Of a DNA stretch of 64,000 nucleotides, positions 16,100-26,932 are shown one piece after another (the first letter of the stretch is position 1; every line of letters starts with the position of its first letter). Source of the DNA: CAWKCE01 sp032127035 (GTDB lineage Bacteria; Actinomycetota; Actinomycetes; JAHEKZ01); the NCBI GenBank assembly GCA_963848085.1, contig CAWKCE010000005.1:620001-684000 (forward strand), in the 5' to 3' direction. The position numbers and the translations under genes are program-made. The notes below the pieces were generated by a model that saw only the letters and a list, made by a program, of their open reading frames with translations, was not told the DNA's origin and searched no databases.

Positions 16100-18633
16100 G
16101 ACGACACCTCGCCCTCCGGCACCGGCGCCCCGTCCGCGACGCCATCCGCGTCAGCCTCCGCGGCGCCGTCCACGTCGGCTTCGGCGTTGCGGGTGACTGC
16201 GACCACTGCGTCCCCCTCGGCGACGTGGGTCAGCGTTACTCCCATGGTGTCGCGGCCGGTAGCACGGACCTGCGTGACTGGCGTCCGGATGACCTCCCCG
16301 CTGGCCTTGATGGCGAAGACCTCGTCCGACTCGTCGGCGACAAGTGCGCCGACGAGAGACCCGCGCTCCTCGTTGGCCAGCCGCATGGCCTTCACACCCA
16401 GGATTCCGCGACCCTTGGCGGTCCACTCCTCGACGGCGGTCCGCTTGGCGTACCCCCCGTCGGTGACGGTGACGAGGAAGGCATCGGGTCGCACGACATC
16501 CATGGCCAGCAGCTCGTCGCCTGCCCGGAACCGCATACCGATCACGCCTTGCGTCGAACGAGCCATCGGTCGAAGTGTGGAGTCGTCCGCCCGGAACCGG
16601 GCGGACTGTCCCTTGCGGGACACCAGGAGGAGGTCGTCCTCGGCCGTCGTCAGGACCGCCGAGATCACCTCGTCCCCTTCACGCAGGTTGATCGCGATGA
16701 CGCCGCCGGTGCGGTTCGAGTCGTACTCGGTCAGCCGGGTCTTCTTGACCATGCCGGTCCGGGTGGCGAGGACGAGGTAGGGGGCGACCTCGTAGTCCTT
16801 GAGGTACAGCGCCTGGGCGATCTGTTCCCCGGGAAGAAACGCCAGCATGTTGGCGACGTGCTGGCCGCGAGCGTCTCGGCCGGCATCGGGCAGCTCGTAC
16901 GCCTTCGCCCGGTACACCCGACCCTGGTTGGTGAAGAACAGGATCCAGTGGTGCGTCGTCGTGGTGAAGAAGTGCTCGACGATGTCGTCCAGCTTCAGGG
17001 CCGCTCCCCGGACACCTTTGCCCCCACGCCGCTGTGAACGGTAGAGGTCGACCTTGGTGCGCTTGGCATAGCCGTCACGTGTGATCGTGACGACGACGTC
17101 CTCCTGCGCGATGAGGTCCTCCATCGACATGTCCCCGTCGCCCGGGACCAGCTGGGTGCGCCGCTCGTCGCCGTACTTCTCGACAACGACGGTCAGCTCG
17201 TCGCTGACGATGTCCCGCTGCCGCTGCTCGCTCGCCAGGATGGCCTCGAGCTCTGCGATCTGTGCCTCGATCTCGGCCAGGTCGTTGATGATCTTCTGCC
17301 GCTCGAGAGCAGCGAGACGTCGGAGCTGCATGTCGAGGATGGCGGTGGCCTGCACATCGTCGATGTCGAGCAGCTCGCGCAGGCCGACCCTCGCCTCGTC
17401 CGCACTGGGTGAGCTGCGAATGAGCTGGATCACCGCATCGAGCTGGTCGAGCGCCTTGACCAGGCCGCGCAGGATGTGCGCGCGTTCCTCGGCCTTTCGG
17501 AGCCGGTATGCCGTTCGCCGCCGGATGACCTCGATCTGGTGCTGCACGTAGTAGCGGACGAACTCATCCAGCCGGAGCGTGCGCGGGACACCGTCGACGA
17601 GCGCCAGCATGTTGCAGCCGAACGTCTCCTGCAGCTGGGTGTGCTTGTAAAGGTTGTTCAGCACGACCTTCGCGACGGCGTCGCGCTTCAGCACGATCAC
17701 GAGTCGCTGCCCGAGTCGTTCGTTGCCCTCGTCTCGGACGTCGGCGATCCCGCCGACCTTCCCATCCTTGACCAGGTCGGCGATCTTCAACGCCAGGTTG
17801 TCCGGGTTCACCTGGTAGGGCAGCTCGGAGACCACCAGGCAGGTGCGGTTGTTGATCTCCTCGACCTCGACGACTGCCCGCATCGTGATCGAGCCACGGC
17901 CGGTCCGGTACGCGTCGTCAAGACCTCGACGACCGACGATCAGGCCACGCGTCGGGAAGTCGGGGCCCTTGATCCGTTCGAGGAGCGCATCCAGCAGGTC
18001 CTCCGACGAGGCCTCCGGGTGGTCCAAGAACCACTGCACGCCGCTGGCGACCTCACGGAGGTTGTGCGGGGGGATGTTGGTCGCCATCCCCACCGCGATC
18101 CCCGCGGACCCGTTGACGAGCAGGTTCGGGTACCGGCTCGGCAGGACGTCCGGCTCCTGCGCCCGACCGTCGTAGTTCGGCGAGAAGTTGACGGTGTCCT
18201 CGTCGATGTCCCGCATCATCTCCATGGCCAGCGGAGCCAGGCGGGCCTCCGTGTAGCGCATGGCAGCAGCCGGGTCGTTCCCGGGCGATCCGAAGTTGCC
18301 GTTGCCGTCGACCAGCGGGTAGCGCAGTGACCACGGCTGAGCCAGTCGGACGAGGGCGTCGTAGATCGCGGAGTCCCCATGGGGGTGGTACTGACCCATG
18401 ACGTCGCCGACCACGCGGGAGCACTTGGAGTAGCCGCGGTCGGGTCGGTACCCGCCGTCGAACATGGCGTACAGGACCCGACGGTGCACCGGCTTCAGTC
18501 CGTCCCGGACGTCAGGCAGGGCCCGACCGACGATCACGCTCATCGCGTAGTCGAGGTAGGAGCGGCTCATCTCCGACTGGAGCTCGACCGGCTCGATCCG
18601 GCCGCCCTCGGGCGGGAGCGTTGTCTCAGTCAC
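16096..18633 (-). CDS. gyrA: DNA gyrase subunit A
   Basis: 845 residues from a GTG at 18631-18633. Catalytic Tyr127 is in AAMRYTEARL. The quinolone-resistance region reads HPHGDSAIYD with Ser88 and Asp92, the sensitive-type residues of many bacteria; mycobacteria carry Ala at the first site. The C-terminal beta-pinwheel includes the GyrA box QRRGGKG. An acidic, Ala-rich tail ends the protein. No intein. Lies 60 bases downstream of gyrB. Confidence 0.98.
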   Translation of the reverse strand: MTETTLPPEGGRIEPVELQSEMSRSYLDYAMSVIVGRALPDVRDGLKPVHRRVLYAMFDGGYRPDRGYSKCSRVVGDVMGQYHPHGDSAIYDALVRLAQPWSLRYPLVDGNGNFGSPGNDPAAAMRYTEARLAPLAMEMMRDIDEDTVNFSPNYDGRAQEPDVLPSRYPNLLVNGSAGIAVGMATNIPPHNLREVASGVQWFLDHPEASSEDLLDALLERIKGPDFPTRGLIVGRRGLDDAYRTGRGSITMRAVVEVEEINNRTCLVVSELPYQVNPDNLALKIADLVKDGKVGGIADVRDEGNERLGQRLVIVLKRDAVAKVVLNNLYKHTQLQETFGCNMLALVDGVPRTLRLDEFVRYYVQHQIEVIRRRTAYRLRKAEERAHILRGLVKALDQLDAVIQLIRSSPSADEARVGLRELLDIDDVQATAILDMQLRRLAALERQKIINDLAEIEAQIAELEAILASEQRQRDIVSDELTVVVEKYGDERRTQLVPGDGDMSMEDLIAQEDVVVTITRDGYAKRTKVDLYRSQRRGGKGVRGAALKLDDIVEHFFTTTTHHWILFFTNQGRVYRAKAYELPDAGRDARGQHVANMLAFLPGEQIAQALYLKDYEVAPYLVLATRTGMVKKTRLTEYDSNRTGGVIAINLREGDEVISAVLTTAEDDLLLVSRKGQSARFRADDSTLRPMARSTQGVIGMRFRAGDELLAMDVVRPDAFLVTVTDGGYAKRTAVEEWTAKGRGILGVKAMRLANEERGSLVGALVADESDEVFAIKASGEVIRTPVTQVRATGRDTMGVTLTHVAEGDAVVAVTRNAEADVDGAAEADADGVADGAPVPEGEVSS

Positions 18634-18693
18634 GTGGTGGCGGATCCTTCCGGGGAACGACGCGGTGGGTGCGCCGGCGGCAGCCGGGCGGCA

Positions 18694-20691
<1,998 letters not shown>

Positions 20692-20932
20692 GACCGGGGC
20701 ACTCCTGTTCGTCGAGCGGCGTCCGGTGGCTCCGGGACGGCAGAACGCTCCGCGCGGTCTGGTCGAACGGACTACGACAATCGGTCAGGGCCCAGACGGC
20801 TGCCGGCGGAGCGGGAGGACGCCTCAGTCTACCCTCTGGGACGCCTCAGAACCGGCTTAGGCAGGCCCTGGGGGCGAGGATGCGGCGCGATCACCGATGC
20901 TCGTGACTCCCCCCACACGGAGCGGGTTTCGA

Positions 20933-21469
20933 TCAGCCGTAGGTGTCTCGGGGGCCCCGCCCCTTGACCCGGTAGCGACCCTTGCTCCAGCTGGGGGCAT
21001 CGGGGCCGAGCACCGCGACGCGGGTCACCGTGCCGTCGCCGAGGTCGGCGTTGAGCCGGGCGACCAACGTCGGAGCCAGCAGCCTGACCTGCGTGGCCCA
21101 GGCGGTGGACTCCGCGCGCACCGTGAGCACTCCCTCCTGGCACCCGTCCGGACGGCAGTGTGCGGCCAGGTCCGGCCCCACAATCTGGTCCCACCGGCCC
21201 TCGACGCCGCCGACGGCGACCGAGCTGCGCCACCCCTGCTCGGTCACCAGGTCGTCCACGAGCGGCCCGATCAGCTGCGGGTCCCGGGTATCGGGCCCGG
21301 AACCGGACCGGGGGTCGGGGGCTCGTCTGCCGCGTGCGACGCGCGAGCGAACGGCGTGACTCCCTGCCCGGGCGCCGGTGCGTGCCCGCGCCAACAGGTC
21401 GCGCGCCAGGTCAGACGCGGGGACTCCGGGGTCGTCGGAGGGGGACGGGGGAGTCGGCTGGTCAGGCAC
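20933..21469 (-). CDS. dciA: DciA family (DUF721) helicase-loading protein
   Basis: 178 residues from the GTG at 21467-21469, overlapping the recF stop by 8 bases. The DUF721 domain occupies the C-terminal half, with the WRSSVAVGGVEGRWDQIVGPDLAAHC and LTVRAESTAWATQVRLLAP segments. A disordered N-terminal part is rich in Arg, Pro and Gly. DciA proteins interact with DnaB and are thought to load it in bacteria that lack DnaC/DnaI. The recF-dciA-gyrB order is standard in Actinomycetota. Confidence 0.92.
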   Translation of the reverse strand: MPDQPTPPSPSDDPGVPASDLARDLLARARTGARAGSHAVRSRVARGRRAPDPRSGSGPDTRDPQLIGPLVDDLVTEQGWRSSVAVGGVEGRWDQIVGPDLAAHCRPDGCQEGVLTVRAESTAWATQVRLLAPTLVARLNADLGDGTVTRVAVLGPDAPSWSKGRYRVKGRGPRDTYG

Positions 21470-22589
21470 GTGACACCTCGCCCTCGGATACCAGGTACCG
21501 GTCACCTGACAGCGTAGGCGGAACGTCACTCGGCACCGCCGCGGTGATGATCACCTGCTCGGCTTCAGTCACCAAGGCGGCCAGCCGCTCCCGGCGCCCG
21601 TCGTCCAGCTCGGCGAAGACGTCGTCCAGAACCAGCACCGGATCGTCGCCGTCGCCCCGCAGCAGCCGGAACGACGCGAGCTTCAACGCAAGCGCGAACG
21701 ACCACGACTCACCGTGCGAGGCATACCCCTTAGCCGGCAGCGGCCCCAGCTCGAGCACCAGGTCGTCCCGGTGCGGCCCCACCAGGCTGACGCCCCGCTC
21801 CACCTCCCTCGGCCGCATCCGCTCCAGCCCGGCGGCCAGCAGCTGGCTCAGCTCCAGCCGGTCGCGGTCGCCGGCGATCAGGTCCACGTCGTCGCCCAGC
21901 GAGCTGCGGTACCCCAGGCCAGCTCGCGATCCCGCAGTCGCCAGCTGGTCGTAGGCCTCGGCCACATGAGGGGACAGCTGACGGATCAGCGTCAGTCGGG
22001 TGTCGAGCAGCTCGCCCCCGGCTGCCGCCAGATGCTCGTCCCAGACGTCCAAGGTGCTGAGGTCGCGGCTCCCACGTCCCGCCGCAGCACTTCGCAGCAG
22101 GCTGTTGCGCTGCCGCAGGATGCGGTCGTAATCGGCGCGCACGCCAGCGATCCGCGGCGTCCGGAGCACCGCCAGTTCGTCGAGAAAGCGGCGGCGCTGG
22201 TCAGGGTCCCCCCGAACGAGCGCAAGGTCCTCAGGGGCGAACGTCACCAGGCGCAGCACGCCCAGCAGCTCCCGACTTCGCGGCAGCGGCGACCGGTTGA
22301 TCCGCGCCCGGTTGCTCGATCCGGGCTTGATCTCGATCTCCAGCAGCAGCTGGCGTCCGTCGCGGATGACTCCCGCTCGGACGACCGCCCGGTCGGCGCC
22401 CAGACGCACCAACGGCGCGTCCGTCGACACACGGTGGCTGCCGAGCGTGGCCAGGTACCCGAGAGCCTCGACCAGGTTCGTCTTCCCCTGGCCGTTGCGA
22501 CCGAGGAACGTCGTGGCCCCGGTGCCGAGGCTGACCGCCACCTGCTCGTACGACCGGAAGTCGACCAGCTCGAGTGCGACAACGTGCAC
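21462..22589 (-). CDS. recF: RecF, DNA replication/repair ATPase
   Basis: 375 residues from a GTG at 22587-22589. SMC-like ABC ATPase: Walker A FLGRNGQGKTN (about 28-38), signature region GPHRDDLVLEL, Walker B VLVLDDVFAELD near the C-terminus. It loads RecA at gapped DNA with RecO and RecR. It follows dnaN directly; the gnd gene found here in Streptomyces is absent. Confidence 0.97.
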   Translation of the reverse strand: MHVVALELVDFRSYEQVAVSLGTGATTFLGRNGQGKTNLVEALGYLATLGSHRVSTDAPLVRLGADRAVVRAGVIRDGRQLLLEIEIKPGSSNRARINRSPLPRSRELLGVLRLVTFAPEDLALVRGDPDQRRRFLDELAVLRTPRIAGVRADYDRILRQRNSLLRSAAAGRGSRDLSTLDVWDEHLAAAGGELLDTRLTLIRQLSPHVAEAYDQLATAGSRAGLGYRSSLGDDVDLIAGDRDRLELSQLLAAGLERMRPREVERGVSLVGPHRDDLVLELGPLPAKGYASHGESWSFALALKLASFRLLRGDGDDPVLVLDDVFAELDDGRRERLAALVTEAEQVIITAAVPSDVPPTLSGDRYLVSEGEVSRA

Positions 22590-22619
22590 GGTGACTCGTG
22601 GACCGAGGCCGGCCGGCCG

Positions 22620-23762
22620 TCAGCCGGACAGCCGAACCGGCATCAGCAGGTAGCGGTACGACGAGTCGGACTCGCCGTCCTGCTCCTGACGACCGGTCAG
22701 CACGGCCGGCTTGGTCGACGCCGTGAAGGCGAACTCGGCGAACGGATCTCCCAGCGCAGTGAGCCCATCGAGCAGAAACGTCGGGTTGAAGGCGATCGTC
22801 AACGGGTCCCCGGAGTAGGCGCAGCCCACGACCTCGGTGGCCTGGGCCTCGTCCCCGGTTCCGGCCTCCAGCAGCACCTCCCCGTCACCGAAGGACAACC
22901 GGACCGGGGTGTTGCGTTCGGCAACCAGCGACATGCGCTTGACCGCTTCGGCGAGGGCCGCCGAGTCGACTGCTGCCACAGCGCTGCTGTCGGCCGGTAG
23001 CAGGGCCCGGTACTTCGGGAACTCACCGTCGAGCAGCCGGGTCGTCGACCGCCTGGTCCCGCCCGCCACCGACGCCGCGAAGCCGAGGATTCCCTCGCCG
23101 GTGCCGCCGGTCGCCAACGCGAGGTCGACGCGGTCGGCGTCGGCCAACGCCCGCGCGGTGTCCGCAAGGGACCGGGCCTGGACCAGTGCGACGGCGCTGG
23201 TGTCCGTGCGGTCGGGCGCCCACTGCAGCTCCCGGACGGCCAGCCGGTAGCGGTCGGTCGCAGCCAGGACGACGCGCTCGCCCTCGATCTCCATGCGGAT
23301 GCCGGTCAGCACCGGCAACGTCTCGTCCCGGCCGGCCGCGATGGCCACCTGCGACACGGCGGCCGCGAACTCGGCGCCGGTGAGATGGCCGGCAAGAGCC
23401 GGGAGCTCGGGCAGTGTCGGGTAGTCCTCGGTAGGCAGCGTCAGCAGCGTGAACTTCGACGAGCCGCAGCTGACGACGACCTTGCTCTCCTCGGTGCTGA
23501 CATCGACCGGTCGCCCGGGCAGGCTCCGCGTGATGTCGGCCAGAAGGCGCCCCGACACCAGTGCCTGCCCCGGCTCGCTGACGTCGGCCAGGGCCTGGAC
23601 CCGGGCGGAGACCTCGTAGTCGAAGCTGCTCAGCGTCAGGCCCGACTCGTCCGCGGTGACCAGCAGGCCGGCAAGGACCGGCATCGGGGGTCGGGTCGGC
23701 AGGGTGCGAGCCGCCCAGGTCACCGCCTCGGCGAGGACGTCACGTTCGACGCGGAACTTCAC
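22620..23762 (-). CDS. dnaN: DNA polymerase III sliding clamp beta
   Basis: 380 residues from a GTG (VKFRVERDVLAEAVTWAARTL). Three repeated clamp domains of about 125 residues; ends with the conserved YRYLLMPVRLSG, the C-terminal cleft-lining signature. It tethers polymerases and MMR proteins to DNA. The first gene transcribed leftward from the oriC spacer. Confidence 0.98.
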   Translation of the reverse strand: MKFRVERDVLAEAVTWAARTLPTRPPMPVLAGLLVTADESGLTLSSFDYEVSARVQALADVSEPGQALVSGRLLADITRSLPGRPVDVSTEESKVVVSCGSSKFTLLTLPTEDYPTLPELPALAGHLTGAEFAAAVSQVAIAAGRDETLPVLTGIRMEIEGERVVLAATDRYRLAVRELQWAPDRTDTSAVALVQARSLADTARALADADRVDLALATGGTGEGILGFAASVAGGTRRSTTRLLDGEFPKYRALLPADSSAVAAVDSAALAEAVKRMSLVAERNTPVRLSFGDGEVLLEAGTGDEAQATEVVGCAYSGDPLTIAFNPTFLLDGLTALGDPFAEFAFTASTKPAVLTGRQEQDGESDSSYRYLLMPVRLSG

Positions 23763-24165
23763 GCCGCCACCTTCCTTCGTACCTGGCGAGAGGCCTGGTC
23801 GGGGCCGCCTCGAGGGGTCGTCACTCTACGTGCTCGGGATGTCCACAGCCGCTGGGGGAGTGACTTCGTCGTGGGAGTCTCCCTCAGGTGAAGACTCGTC
23901 GTCGTCGTCGGTCCGGTGGACAGTGGGGAAACAACGGGTTCGCGCAGGTCAGGTCGGCGAGTCTGGTGCACAGCCGGCTGGGGGTGAGCGGTGCGAGCCG
24001 GTGGACGCGGTGGGGACGACGAGGTGACTGCCGGATGAACCGCGGGTGTCGTCCCCAGTCCGTCCCCCGAGAAGGGCCGGACGTCCACAGTGTTGTCCCC
24101 AGACTGTGCACTCACCGTGACCGATGCGCGAGGGGACGTGATGCTGCGGCTGACGGACATGTCGG
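23763..24165. other. probable chromosomal replication origin (oriC), dnaA-dnaN spacer
   Basis: 403 bases without a gene, in the position where Streptomyces and mycobacterial oriC lie. DnaA-box-like sites on the plus strand: ATGTCCACA at 23839-23847 (8/9 to TTGTCCACA), TCGTCCCCA at 24049-24057 (7/9), ACGTCCACA at 24081-24089 (7/9) and TTGTCCCCA at 24093-24101 (8/9). On the minus strand: CTGTCCACC at 23915-23923 (7/9). No obviously AT-rich unwinding element is visible; the most A/T-containing stretch surrounds 23926-23940. Confidence 0.8.
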
Positions 24166-25611
24166 TCAGCCCTGCCGGGCCTGGGACTTGATGCGGTTGG
24201 TGAGCTCGGTGACCTGGTTGTAGACGCTGCGCCGCTCGGCCATGAGCTGGCGGATCTTGCGGTCGGCGTGCATGACCGTGGTGTGGTCCCGGCCGCCGAA
24301 CTGCTGCCCGATCTTGGGCAAGGACAGGTCGGTGAGCTCGCGGCACAGGTACATGGCGATCTGCCGGGCGTTCACCAGAACGCGGGAGCGGCTCGACCCG
24401 CACAGGTCATCCATGGTGAGGCCGAAGTAGGCGGCGGTCTGCGCCATGATGAGTGCCGAGGTGACCTCCGGGCCGGCGCTGTCCGGGATGAGGTCTTTGA
24501 GCACCACCTCCGCCAGGGCGAGGTCCACCGGCTGCCGGTTGAGGCTGGCGAAGGCGGTGACCCGGATGAGGGCACCCTCGAGCTCGCGGATGTTGGTCGA
24601 GATCTTGCTCGCGATGAACTCCAGGACCTCGGGGGACGCCTGCAGCCGGTCCTGCGCGGCCTTCTTGCGCAAGATGGCGATCCGGGTCTCGAGGTCGGGC
24701 GGCTGGACGTCGGTTGTCAGGCCCCACGTGAACCGGGTCCGCATCCGGTCCTCGAAGCCGGACAGCTGCTGCGGTGACACATCGCTGGTGATCACGATCT
24801 GCTTGTTCGCGGTGTGAAGCGTGTTGAAGGTGTGGAAGAACTCCTCCTGGGTCTGCACGCGGCCCTGCAGGAACTGGATGTCGTCGATCAGGAGGACGTC
24901 CACGTCTCGGTGGCGGCGCTGGAACGCCTGGGCCCGGTCGTCACGGATCGAGTTGATGAAGTCGTTGGTGAACTCCTCGGAGCTCACGTACCTCACCCGC
25001 GTTCCGGCGTAGAGGCTGCGGGCGTAGTGACCGATGGCGTGAAGAAGGTGGGTCTTTCCCAGACCTGAGCCGCCGTAGATGAACAGCGGGTTGTAGGCCT
25101 TGGCCGGAGCCTCGGCCACCGCGATGGCCGCGGCGTGGGCGAACCGGTTGCTGGACCCGATGACGAACGTGTCGAACGTGTACTTGGGGTTCAGCCGGGA
25201 GTCGCTGTCGAACGTGGGGGCGACGACGGTCCCCGTCGCACCGGACCCGTTCCCCGAGGCGGCGGCGTCGTACTTGCCGGCCGCCAGGCGGGGGGAGGCC
25301 GGCGGGACCGAGTCGGCGGCATGGTCGACCGCGTCGATGGTCTCCGCGGACTCGTCCTGCGGCTCCACGGTGACCGCAATGCGGACATCACGTCCCAGCT
25401 CCCGGGACAGCACCTCCACGACATGGGGCCGCAGCCGCGCCTCGATGAGGTCCTTGGTGAAGTCGTTGGGGGCCGCCAGCAGGGCGGTGTCCTCCACCAG
25501 GCCGAGCGGCCGGGTGAGGCGGAGGAACGCCTGCGCCTGCGGCCCAAGCTCGTCGGCGATCGTCCCGAGCGTCTTGTTCCAGATCGTCGCGAGGTCCGGG
25601 TCGTCGGTCAC
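24166..25611 (-). CDS. dnaA: DnaA, chromosomal replication initiator
   Basis: 481 residues from the GTG at 25609-25611 (VTDDPDLATIWNKTLG); the open frame extends upstream but without homology. Domain I covers about 1-85, then a linker. The AAA+ domain has Walker A GGSGLGKTHLL (about 180-190), Walker B LLIDDIQFLQGR and a sensor region. The C-terminal DNA-binding domain carries GGRDHTTVMHA. It opens oriC and can autoregulate; box-like sites lie 66-98 bases upstream of its start. Confidence 0.98.
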   Translation of the reverse strand: MTDDPDLATIWNKTLGTIADELGPQAQAFLRLTRPLGLVEDTALLAAPNDFTKDLIEARLRPHVVEVLSRELGRDVRIAVTVEPQDESAETIDAVDHAADSVPPASPRLAAGKYDAAASGNGSGATGTVVAPTFDSDSRLNPKYTFDTFVIGSSNRFAHAAAIAVAEAPAKAYNPLFIYGGSGLGKTHLLHAIGHYARSLYAGTRVRYVSSEEFTNDFINSIRDDRAQAFQRRHRDVDVLLIDDIQFLQGRVQTQEEFFHTFNTLHTANKQIVITSDVSPQQLSGFEDRMRTRFTWGLTTDVQPPDLETRIAILRKKAAQDRLQASPEVLEFIASKISTNIRELEGALIRVTAFASLNRQPVDLALAEVVLKDLIPDSAGPEVTSALIMAQTAAYFGLTMDDLCGSSRSRVLVNARQIAMYLCRELTDLSLPKIGQQFGGRDHTTVMHADRKIRQLMAERRSVYNQVTELTNRIKSQARQG

Positions 25612-26092
25612 CGGCCGCCCTCCGCTCGGCGGCGCCGGCGCTCGAGCCGACTCCGCGTTTCCCCTGGTCAGGTAGGAAATCCACAGGTCCATCCACAGGC
25701 TGTGGAGGTAGCCATCAACCCTGACTGTGGCATCAGGGAGGCGCGGCGCCAGGCACCGGCGTCGGGTGACGCTACCGACCGACCGGACCCTGCGTCCAGC
25801 GGCCGTCCACACCCTAGCCCCCCGCTGACGGCACGACACCAGCGTGTCGTCGCCGGTCCGACGGCTGGATCTGCCACGGTTGAAGGTTGGTCGTCGTCCA
25901 CAGCATCGTCGGGTGGCGGACCAGGCGTCCACCGGGCGTGCCCGCCTCTGGTTTGGACCGAGGGGAGGGTGGGTGTGTACCGTAGGCCAGCCGTCGGTGT
26001 CGGCCGGCGTCGCATGCCTACGCCCGTCAGGGGCGCAGGCGTACGGTGACAGCCGAATCCCGGCCCGCCACCCATGCCGTGATGGAGTCCTC
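25612..26092. promoter_or_regulatory. dnaA-rpmH divergent regulatory region with DnaA-box-like sites
   Basis: 481 bases without a gene between the divergent dnaA and rpmH. A tight cluster at 25677-25709 holds AAATCCACA, CCATCCACA and inverted TGTGGAGGT, close to the dnaA start and suited to autoregulation. Further sites are CCGTCCACA at 25803-25811 and TCGTCCACA at 25894-25902 (8/9 to the consensus). A TTGGAC at 25953-25958 and TACCGT at 25978-25983 might form an rpmH promoter, but the 19-base spacing makes this weak. Confidence 0.6.
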
Positions 26093-26230
26093 GTGAGCAA
26101 GCGCACCTTCCAGCCGAACAACCGTCGGCGAGCCAAGACCCATGGTTTCCGCCTGCGGATGCGCACCCGTGCCGGACGCTCGATCCTGTCCGGGCGCCGT
26201 CGTAAGGGCCGCGCCAAGCTGTCTGCCTGA
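26093..26230 (+). CDS. rpmH: 50S ribosomal protein L34
   Basis: 45 residues from the GTG at 26093 (GGAG is 6 bases upstream). It matches L34 end to end: SKRTFQPNNRRRAKTHGFRLRM, then RAGRSILSGRRRKGRAKLSA. Sits in the large subunit near domain I of 23S rRNA. First of the rightward operon rpmH-rnpA-yidD-yidC-jag-rsmG-parA-parB. Confidence 0.98.
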   Translation: MSKRTFQPNNRRRAKTHGFRLRMRTRAGRSILSGRRRKGRAKLSA

Positions 26231-26234
26231 CGCC

Positions 26235-26594
26235 GTGCTCCCCCTGGACCACCGGCTGCGTCGTAGCGACGAGTTCGGCCGGACGGTGCGACGTGGTCGC
26301 CGGGCTGCCACGCGCACCCTGGTCGTGCATCTGCTCGAGGAACCGGCGGAGACTGCCGGTGGTGCGGCGCCCCGCGTCGGCTTCGTGGTGAGCAAGGCGG
26401 TCGGAGGCTCGGTGGTGCGGCATGCGGTGGTCCGGCGGCTCCGGGCCCAGGCGCGGGAGCGCCTGCACCGGATGCCCCCCGACACCCTCGTCGTCGTCCG
26501 CGCCTTGCCACCGGCGGCCCGGGCGAGCTCGACCGACCTGGCGCGCGACCTGGACGGCGCACTGGACCGGCTCTTGGTGAAGGAGGCGGCGTGA
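26235..26594 (+). CDS. rnpA: ribonuclease P protein component
   Basis: 119 residues from the GTG at 26235, four bases after rpmH. Starts VLPLDHRLRRSDEFGRTVRRG and contains RVGFVVSKAVGGSVVRHAVVRRLRAQARER, the RNR-like basic motif that binds the RNase P RNA. Matures tRNA 5' ends. The TGA overlaps the yidD GTG. Confidence 0.96.
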   Translation: MLPLDHRLRRSDEFGRTVRRGRRAATRTLVVHLLEEPAETAGGAAPRVGFVVSKAVGGSVVRHAVVRRLRAQARERLHRMPPDTLVVVRALPPAARASSTDLARDLDGALDRLLVKEAA

Positions 26595-26932
26595 CCGGCG
26601 AGGAGTCGACGGCCCGCCGACTGGCGGCCCTGGTGGTGTCACTGCCCTCCCGCGCGCTGCTGGGCCTGCTCTGGGTGTACCGACGACTGGTGTCGCCGCT
26701 GCTCCCCCGGAGCTGCCGCTACTACCCGTCCTGCTCGGCGTACGCCGAGCAGGCGGTGCGCACCCACGGCGTGGTGCGCGGCAGCTGGCTCGCGGTCCGC
26801 CGGCTCGGCCGATGCCACCCGTGGACGCCGGGCGGGGTCGACCATGTCCCCCCGCGTCGGGGCGCCGCCGCGCCGTCCGATGCGTCCTCCCCGTCCACCG
26901 CCAGCCATGACTCGACCTCGACTGGAGCCTGA
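26591..26932 (+). CDS. yidD: membrane protein insertion efficiency factor YidD
   Basis: 113 residues. Shows the YidD core: amphipathic ALLGLLWVYRRLVSPLLP, then CRYYPSCSAYAEQAVRTHG and RLGRCHPWTPGGVDHVP with the conserved cysteines. A disordered Ser/Pro tail of about 30 residues follows. It assists YidC-mediated insertion at the inner face of the membrane. Overlaps rnpA by 4 bases and yidC by 1 base. Confidence 0.95.
   Translation: MTGEESTARRLAALVVSLPSRALLGLLWVYRRLVSPLLPRSCRYYPSCSAYAEQAVRTHGVVRGSWLAVRRLGRCHPWTPGGVDHVPPRRGAAAPSDASSPSTASHDSTSTGA

Noticed and set aside
24105..24114. CTGTGCACTC in the oriC spacer, 9 of 10 bases like the core of the 32-bp repeat
   Set aside because: Similarity stops outside this decamer, so it is probably chance.
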